Below are positions 31,701 through 40,700 of a stretch of DNA of 64,000 bases, in pieces. Source of the DNA: Arion vulgaris (Eukaryota; Mollusca; Gastropoda; Stylommatophora; Arionidae); assembly GCA_020796225.1 (NCBI GenBank), contig CM036759.1, positions 61,660,590-61,724,589 of the forward strand, in the 5' to 3' direction. A program made the translations under genes and the position numbers. Position 1 is the stretch's first letter, and every line of letters begins with the position of its first letter. The notes under the pieces are model-generated. The model was given only the letters and a program-made list of their open reading frames with translations, was not told where the DNA came from and did not search any database.

Positions 31701-34700
31701 CCTTTTAATAATAGTAGTACTTTCCATGTTTGTTGAAGTTTTGTTTAGTTTATCTTTTCTACAGGGTGAGATAGCCAGCCCATGACCTACCCTTCTTTGT
31801 CACCTCCCATGACATACTATCCTTTGTCACCTCCCATGACCTAGTCTCCTTTGTCACCTCCCATGACATGCTTGGCAGTTACACATTGCTGTATATTCTT
31901 ACACATCACTTGGGCGGGCCCCTAAATTAGTCGCCTCTTATGACATACCTTGTAGGTCACTGTGTTAATATTCTTTGTTTCTCTTGCGGACTCTGGCAAC
32001 ACACTGACAATTTGTATTGTTAAATAGAATCTATTCATCTGTGTTTGTTTTAATATTCTTCTTTTGCTCTACATCATAGATTCCCAAACTTTTTCCGCCC
32101 ACGAACCCACTTTGCACGGCATAAACTTTGTAAAACACACACACACACACACACACCCCCCAACATGTGCATGCTCTATTTCCACTGTGACATAAAAAAT
32201 TGATAAATATTTGTCATATGTGGTCAATCTTCAAATGATTATATTCATGAAATAGAAAATTGTTCGTGTAAGATGGACCTAAGATGAATTAAAATGCAGA
32301 ATTCAAATTTGTAATGATTATTGAATCTCAACCCCCTCCCCTCCCAATCCATGCTTCTGAACCAACCCACTATCGCCCCCCTGGATGGCTTCAGCACCCA
32401 CTTTTGGAACACATGCTCTACATCAGCCGCTTGTTAAACTAACCATTCATGACTATTCCTGAATTCATAGATGGCGAATGTAAAAAATACCACATCAAAT
32501 GTTGGATGTTTCATCACCATCATTTCTTGTTATGCCAAAGAGCACATAAGACAGATAATACATTTCCTCTTAAAAGAGCAGTTTTTCTGTAGCTATTGTC
32601 AGACCATCCAACATCTTCTCCCTTGATCACTCCTTCCTTGCATTTTATCCATTGCCACAAAATGTCCTAAGAACATTGATTGCCTGAGTTTTATTTTTTC
32701 TATCAGGTTTCTCTGTGTGCATGCCTCTTTTAAAACTTCATCAATTATTGTCTTCGGTCCATGGACTTTTTAGCATTTTTTTAAAAACCTCATCTCTGTG
32801 GCTTCCAGCTATTTTATTGATTGTGTGGTCATTGTCCATGATTAGCTGCCAAACATAAGAATTGGTTTAATATGGTCTTACTGACAGTCAAACACTTTCC
32901 TCGCTGTACATTTATTTCTCTTTAATGATCCGTTTAACACCGTATATTTTTAGCTTGGATCTACACCAAAGAGCCTTTTGTACCTTGCAACTTTTTCTGA
33001 CTGAGTGCGGCATTCCTTTTTGCATCGTATGTTCAACACTCTTTAATTATCTTTTTAATGCCGTATATTTGGACTTGGATCTACGCCAAAATTGTATTTA
33101 CTACTTTGCAACCTGGCTGAGGTCATTCTGCAATAGGAAAATTCTCAACCCATCTAGGACTAGTCACTTGAACTGTCACTTTTTGGCTGCTTCGTGCGTT
33201 CATTTAACAATCATTTTTTGCCGTATATTTGGGTTTTATGATCTTTGTCTAAATGTAAGTCCTTTCTGACTATGTGAGGTCATTCTATATAGAAATGTGT
33301 TTTCCTATGGTTACAGCACTAGATGATTTGGTATAGACTTTGCCTATTCAAGTCAAACTTGTTTTTTTCTTCTAACCAGATCAACTACTAAAGCTAAGAT
33401 TCATTCAACCAGACAACACAGTACTAATGCAGTATGTACAAAACATTAATATACTTTTGCCAACAAAAAAGTCAGACCACTCTAGAGAAAGCTCATTCTC
33501 TTATGACCTCTGACCTTCACGACACAGTTGCAGTAGCAGAAGATAAGCCAATAGGAGAATGGCCACCTTTGACCCGTGGTGGGGTCAAGAAAAGTCAGCG
33601 ACTAGACAGTGCTGTCGAACACCAGCTTAGTGACAACACGCTCAGGATGCCCAAGTGCAGGATTAGGTATTTGTCAATGCAACACTCTATTTTTCCCTTT
33701 TAGTTAAATCTACATTCCCCCACATCTACTTTCTCCTCACATCTACTTTCTCCCTCACATCTACTTTCTTCTCACATCTACTTTCTCCCTCACATCTACT
33801 TTCTTCTCACATCTACTTTCTCCCTCACATCTACTTTCTCCCTCACATCTACTTTCTTCCTCACATCTACTTTCTCACATCTACTTTCTCCCTCACATCT
33901 ACTTTTCCCTCTGAACTAATTTCTTCTCATCAAATCTATTTGTCCCCCTCATCAAATCTACTTGCCCCCCTATATGTATCTCTCATCTTCTTCTTTCTTC
34001 TTCTTCGATCGTTCTAGGCCTGTTTTAATCATTCTCATTGTGATATATAAACAGCCAAACATCCGAACGTAATGTACGTGCACCAGCCTTCAGCACCTAT
34101 TGGAGCCCAGTTGCTTATCCTTCGGTGGGGTGTTCGTTTCAGCCAGCTTTTGATTTACTAGGGTGAGCTTTCCTAGGTACGATCAGCTTTGCCGTATTTT
34201 GGGCTTTGTGATCTACGCTGGGACAGTGAGTTACGCTGTTTATGCCCGTTCTGAATGAGAAATATTTCTCGGGGCTTGTAAGCTTATCCTTGGACGGCGT
34301 CTTACTCGTATAAGACACCGTGTAAAGTATCGGCCTTCGCCAATGTTCAGACCGAACTTCCTGTTTGATCCGTACATTGTCGGCCTTGCTTTACCGTACA
34401 TTTTTGAGTTTGATCCGGGAAGGAACATTCTCAGCCTCTTCTAGACGCGTATCGTGACGTGGCAATTTGCAATTAACCTCGAAAGCACTGGCATGGGGCC
34501 GAGTACAAACAATGTAGAGGGTCGTTTCAGTGGGCACTATGAGCGTAACTGAGGATTTTGCGCTCGCCGCCATCACCCGCCCCAGTTATTCGGGGATGTT
34601 AGTTACGACTGCAATCGAACCTTGCCCAGTTGCCCCAAGGCTGGCAGTTCCGTTAGGCATCACCAACCTCAGTTCTTCCGGGGATGTTAATTTTAATCGC

Positions 34701-37700
34701 ACAGTACCTTGCACGGTTTTCCCAGGGCGGGTAGTTTCGTTATGCACTAAACGCAACTTGTTCTTTTGCGCTCGGCAAACCTTGCCCAGTACATGTATCT
34801 GCACCAGGCTACCAATGCGGGGTCAGCTGCAATCTTCTCTCGCACCAACACGAGGGTAGACTTTCATTCTTTACGGTCCTGTCTTATTTATTCTTGCCGA
34901 CGGGCTGGCAATGTTTGCCCCTCCTCAGGGCTTCGAGCTTCGCCCTACGTGGGCATACGCTTGGTCACTGGATGCACCTCTCATCCATGTCTGAGACGTT
35001 TCGTTGCTGTTTCTTTGCGTTCAGGGACTTGGGCAATATCTTGTTGGACATCGGTCAGGAGAATTGTGCATTTTATTTGTATGTATCTTTATCGTATTTC
35101 CGTAATTGCACTGCTACCACTACCAGTAATTTCCTCTCCCGATCCCTGCCCTCTTAGCCAGACCAGAACCAGAGTCTGTTTCCAGGGTCACCGCGTGGAG
35201 GTTAGGGGCAGGGTCTTGGTTAGCGCGCCCTCTCGCTAACCCTGGCTCATGTTACCACCATGACCTCATGAGCCTTTTGACCCTGTATCTCTCATCTAAT
35301 CTACTTGTCCCTTCTCATCAAATCTACTGCCCTTCTCATCAAATCTACTGCCCTTCTCATCGTGTATGTAAGTCTATATTGAAAAACCAATAACCAGTAT
35401 GTCTATATGACAACATTCTCTATCTCTACAGTGAAAACATTCAAACTCTGATGATGTTGGCTTATGAAACACTTTGTGAAGCAACAGAGAGTTCTCCCGA
35501 GTGTGCTACCCAGATGTTCTATGCAGTTAGAAATATGTTTGAACTATTCTATCATGTAGTTCCCACATACCATAGCCAGAACTTTGAGGCATTTCCTCAG
35601 ATTGCAGGTATGTCTCCACACATCAGTCATCATAGTTTTTTTTTTGTAGTTAGACATGAAATACATGGCATATCCTTTAGTTATTGGTTACTAAACTCTC
35701 TGGGCAGACCCATAGGTGCTTAGTCTCCCCAACAGATATAGAAGAGTATGCATACTGTTGGTTCCCGTGGCTCACTGATTAAACATACTCCTCACTCTGC
35801 CCCTCTGGAATCCAGTTCTACCTGTACAATGGGTAACTCCAAACTGCTTAAATCGCTGGATTGATTCAACATCTATTTTAGTGTCTTCATCCAACAAGAC
35901 ACTCGCGAAGAGACCAAAGAACATCCCCTTATCCATCTTCAACTCCCCAACAATTGATGCTGTTGATGCAAGCCTGTCCGCTCTCTCATTATCGTAAACA
36001 CCTGCATGCCCAGGACAGTATATACATGTACGCCTCTGGAAGTTAGAAACTTCTATAGACGACATCCATTCATACCAAAACCTGCTCATTTAGATCTTGT
36101 GAAATATCGACTGAGAGTCAGATACAACAACGGTCCCAGTAAATGAAGTATAAAGTTTTATTTTTGGGGAAAAAAATCTAAAATATGTATTTGATATGTT
36201 TGTTACCTGTGTGGTGTCGGGACCCACAAGGGAAGCAAAGAATAGTACCACTGCGACCTACAAGACATGTCGTAAGAGGCGATGATGTAGGACCTAGGGA
36301 AACTACCCTAGTAAATAAAAAGCATTGCAGAAATTGGATGTGCTGGCCTACTTGTAGGCGCATAACTGGCACAATGTACAATCGCTCTTATACTCAAATC
36401 ACATACAAATCACACAGAGTGGTTAACAAGTGGTTGATATGGAGTGTTTGAAGAAGAAGAAATGTTTGTTTTGAGTCTTGTATTCACAATCTGTCATTCT
36501 AATCCATCCTTCAGCACTTCACCACAACAACTGCATGTTTATCGCACACCATCTCCTGACACTAAGCCACCAGTTTGCTCCCAAGTTACCCTCGCCAGAC
36601 AACAAAACCTTTGTGGATCTTATTGAAAAAATCAGACGGAGCGGGGTGGAGGTGTTCCTAGCTCAGTTGAACAGACAACGCTCTCTCTTGCTAGAATACT
36701 TAGGTGGGGCTGATGGTAAGTAACTTGTAGCTGTACAGGCTGCTGTGCTAGTCATAGATTCAGTGCTGTAAGTTAGAGTCTATTGTCTTTACTCAGGTCG
36801 ATGATGGAATTGGTTGTCCACTCTTGCCGTTGAGAGTAGGAGTGGGAGCATTAATTTGCGCTCCAGGGCCAGATGAGTTACATTTGTTGTGTTATATCCG
36901 TGTTTATTTAATGTGGTCTTGATAGTGTCTATCCATCTTTTTCTTGGTCTTCCCTTGGCTCTAGCACCTGATCTCTTTTTATTGTATGCTGTTATTGATG
37001 GTCGGTTGTATTACATTATCATTAAATGTCCAAACCACAGCATGTGTTGTCTTTCAATGTATTCGGTGCATGAAGTTATGCCCACTCTGCTTCTAAAGTC
37101 CTCATTTCATAGTCTTATCTTTCCTGGTGACCCCCACTGCCTTCCTCAAGCAGTTAGTTAGAGTAGCAGTAACTAATGTGTTTCTTTTATCATTCTCTGT
37201 GTTTTGTCGTTTATCGGTTTCTGAGATAGTGCAAGCCCTGTTGCTTGGTATTGTAGAGTTTTAAGACTTCTGTAACTCCATCAATCCCTATTTTTTCTTG
37301 GTTTGTCCCTTTTTCTTCTTTCATTTGTCCTTCTCTGCTTTTCGCTATTAGCCATCACATGTTTAACTGATGATCGGTTTCAAAGATAGTGGACATTCAG
37401 TCACTTGATATGCTGTGATATTGTTGAGTTTTAAGATGTCTGTAACTCCCATGTGTTGGTGGGGCTCACAAGGGGAGCAAAGAATAGTAACACTGTCCTC
37501 ACAAGTCTGCAACAGAACAATTTGTTAGAACAAGGGAGAAACATATAGTAACACTGCGACCTACAGGGCATGTAGTGAGAGGCAACAGTAAGGGTCTAGG
37601 GAAGCTACCCTAGTAAATATAAAGTGTCGCAGACATTGGATGTGCTGGCCTACTTGTAGGCGCATAACTGGCACAACATGCAATCGCTCTTAGGCTCAGA

Positions 37701-40700
37701 TCACATACACATCACAAATAGTGATTAACAAGTGGTTGATATGAAGCGTTCGAAGAAGAAGAATGATGTAACTCCATCAATCCATCTTTTTCTTGGTCTG
37801 CTCTTCCTCTTGAGGATTCGATTTTCAGGTTATACGCCCTTGCAACTGGTGTAGTCGGGTTCATTCTCACCAAGTGGCCAAACCAATTGAGTCTCTATTT
37901 TTCAATGAATCTAACAGGTGTTATTCAAACTGTTCTTCTTATTTCCTCATTTCTTATATGGTATCTTCTTGTTTTATTTACTGCTTTCCTCAAGCACAGA
38001 TTTCACAGATGGTAATTTTCCTTTCTTGTTCTTTTGTCAGTGCCCAAGTTTGGCACTGGTAGCACAACTTTGGTATGTACAGATTGCATTTCTCTCGCGA
38101 TCCCGTACAGATTGCATTTATAATTGTCTTTTAGTCTCTACTGGAATTGCTGGGTGTTTCAAGGTTGGGGTAAGTTGGTATGTAACATTGTTGGCTTGCT
38201 GGATTCTAGTTTCTATCTCTCTGTCCAGTCTACTATCAGACTTGAAGATACTTCTGAGGTATTTTAGTTCTCTTAAATGTGTTTGACCAACATTAATTCA
38301 GGAATGATTACACTCTCCAAATATATTCCAGCGATAAAATAAGTATTAAAAGAATGTTTCACTATTAGATCAGTGTGAGAGACATAATATTTTGTCGATA
38401 GATCAGTGCGAGAGACATAATATTTTGTCGATAGATCAGTGTGAGAGACATAATATTTTGTCGATAGATCAGTGTGAGAGACATAATATTTTGTCGATAG
38501 ATCAGTGTGAGAGACATAATATTTTGTCGATAGATCAGTGTGAGAGACAGATAGATCAGTGTGAGAGACATAATATTTTGTCGATAGATCTGTGTGAGAG
38601 ACATAATATTTTGTCGATAGATCAGTGCGAGAGACATAATATTTTGTTGATAGATCAGTGCGAGAGATAATATTTTGTCGATAGATCAGTGTGAGAGACA
38701 TAATATTTTGTCGATAGATCAGTGTGAGAGACATAATATTTTGTCGATAGATCAGTGTGAGAGACATAATATTTTGTCGATAGATCAGCGTGAGACATAA
38801 TATTTTGTCGATAGATCAGCGTGAGACATAATATTTTGTCGATAGATCAGTGCGAGAGGTTATTCCCTTTTTCATACCTCAAGATATATTGGGCAATACA
38901 GTGTTGGCCTGTATTTTTCATTGACCGCCGACACACGATGGAGATGTTGTCAACATCGTGTAGGCCGTCTTTACTTCCCAGTGCTTTTCCTGGTACCCAT
39001 TTAGGCTGGGTTGACCTGAGAGCTGTAATGGTCTGAAAGAAATTCCATGCCAACTGGAATTGAACCCAGACCACTATCCTAAGAAGCAAATCATTAACAA
39101 CTATGCTACTGTGGCTCTGACTGTTAGATCTGTGCGAGAGACATAAGAGGATGTTTTGTTGATAGATCAGTGAGAGACTAATCCAATATTTTGGTTGCAC
39201 TTTTGTATGAAATGTATTAACTTATATTAGGTCTACAAGGTTTGTTCTGTGCCTGGCTCTGCTTCTAGCAGAGTTGTGGTTGGTTAGTATCTCTTAGGAA
39301 GGGTGAAAAGTGAAAATTAATAGTCTGCTGATGACCTGTAGAACACACACGCTAACTCCACCTCACAGTGTTGTTGCCCAGGAAACTTCACATCTTCTTT
39401 GTTGTTTTTCTGTCAGTCATCAGATCACAGCATCAGTAGCTTCAATGAACTTCATGATTCATATCTTCTTTGTCATTCTTCTGTCAGTCATCAGATCACA
39501 GCATCAGTAGCTTCAATGAACTTCATGATTCATATCTTCTTTGTCATTTCTCTGTCATCAGATCACAGCATCATTAGCTTCAATGAACAGCATGATTCAC
39601 TTTGTTGTCATTCCTTTATTATCAGTCATAAGATCACAGTATGAGATAGCTTCAATGAACCTGTACGTTCTGCTTCTAGTCATCAAAAGGGTCTCTCAGG
39701 CTCAGAAGTCGACTTCCTCTGTATACCATGTTTTCTTACTGTTTTCCTTGTAGAGCTGACATGTTGAGAATTTATTGATGTGAGATGATATTGGACTGTG
39801 ATTTCCAACAGGATTTGGCCGTATGGAAGAGGAAAGCAGCCGAGAGAAGGCAGAGAAAGCTGTCAAACAAGTGACCTTACAACTCGGACATCTTCAGAAA
39901 ATTTGGAAACCAGTCTTACCAATCAACATTTACAAGAAAGCTATGGGTAAGTGCTATGCTATGTTATGCAATTGACATCATGGCACATTAGACATTCCCA
40001 TGCATGCTCTGTCCTCCGCTGGAGCAGCCATCGTAAAGTCCATTTGCTCACCGTACCCATGAGAAGTTGATTAGTATATCTTCCTCTCTCTATCATGAAG
40101 ACGACACTGTCTGGCATGTCCAAACTTAACTCCTAATTCTATTACGCATTCTTTGTCTGAGACCCGCCCGTATCAAATAATTGAGAGCGTACCGCATTGA
40201 TGACATCAGCTCTGTCCATACTTCTGCACGATTGAGTCTGGGAATTGTTTGTAAGAAAGTCAGCACGCTCGTTACCCTACACTCCAGCATGTCCATGTGT
40301 GTACAGTACAGCCAAGTCATTTTCTTGAGATGTGATCTCTGAATACTGTCCACCCATTCCATGCGCAGACTTCCAGATTCAATCCTTTGAAACAAATTCG
40401 AGTCTGATATGATAATCGTATGGGTGGACTGTTGCTCAGCCTTATCCAACAGTAATGGATGATAAATCAATCAGGAAATCACCATTAACATTGGACTGGC
40501 ATGTTGGGCTGCTGGATTTGTTGAGGCTGGGATCAGGGGACCTTTCCAAAGTGCAATGATGGTAGTTCTTTGATAACTTAGAAAGTGCCAATATTATTGT
40601 TCATTTGAGGATGATTGGACATGTCCATAATTGCTCCGATCTCCTCCTAAGCATATATTTCAGTGTGTTTAGACTAACAACTTCCATTCTGTGTTGATTG

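Noticed and set aside
33434..33480. A 40-base micro-intron in ZW10 exon 6 that would restore frame
   Set aside because: A gt...tcag pair exists, but it would remove residues that align with conserved ZW10 sequence on both sides. An indel is simpler.
38273..38767. Repeat protein of 164 residues in frame with 11-residue units
   Set aside because: The 33-bp unit is a multiple of three, so any frame without a stop stays open. It is in a ZW10 intron.
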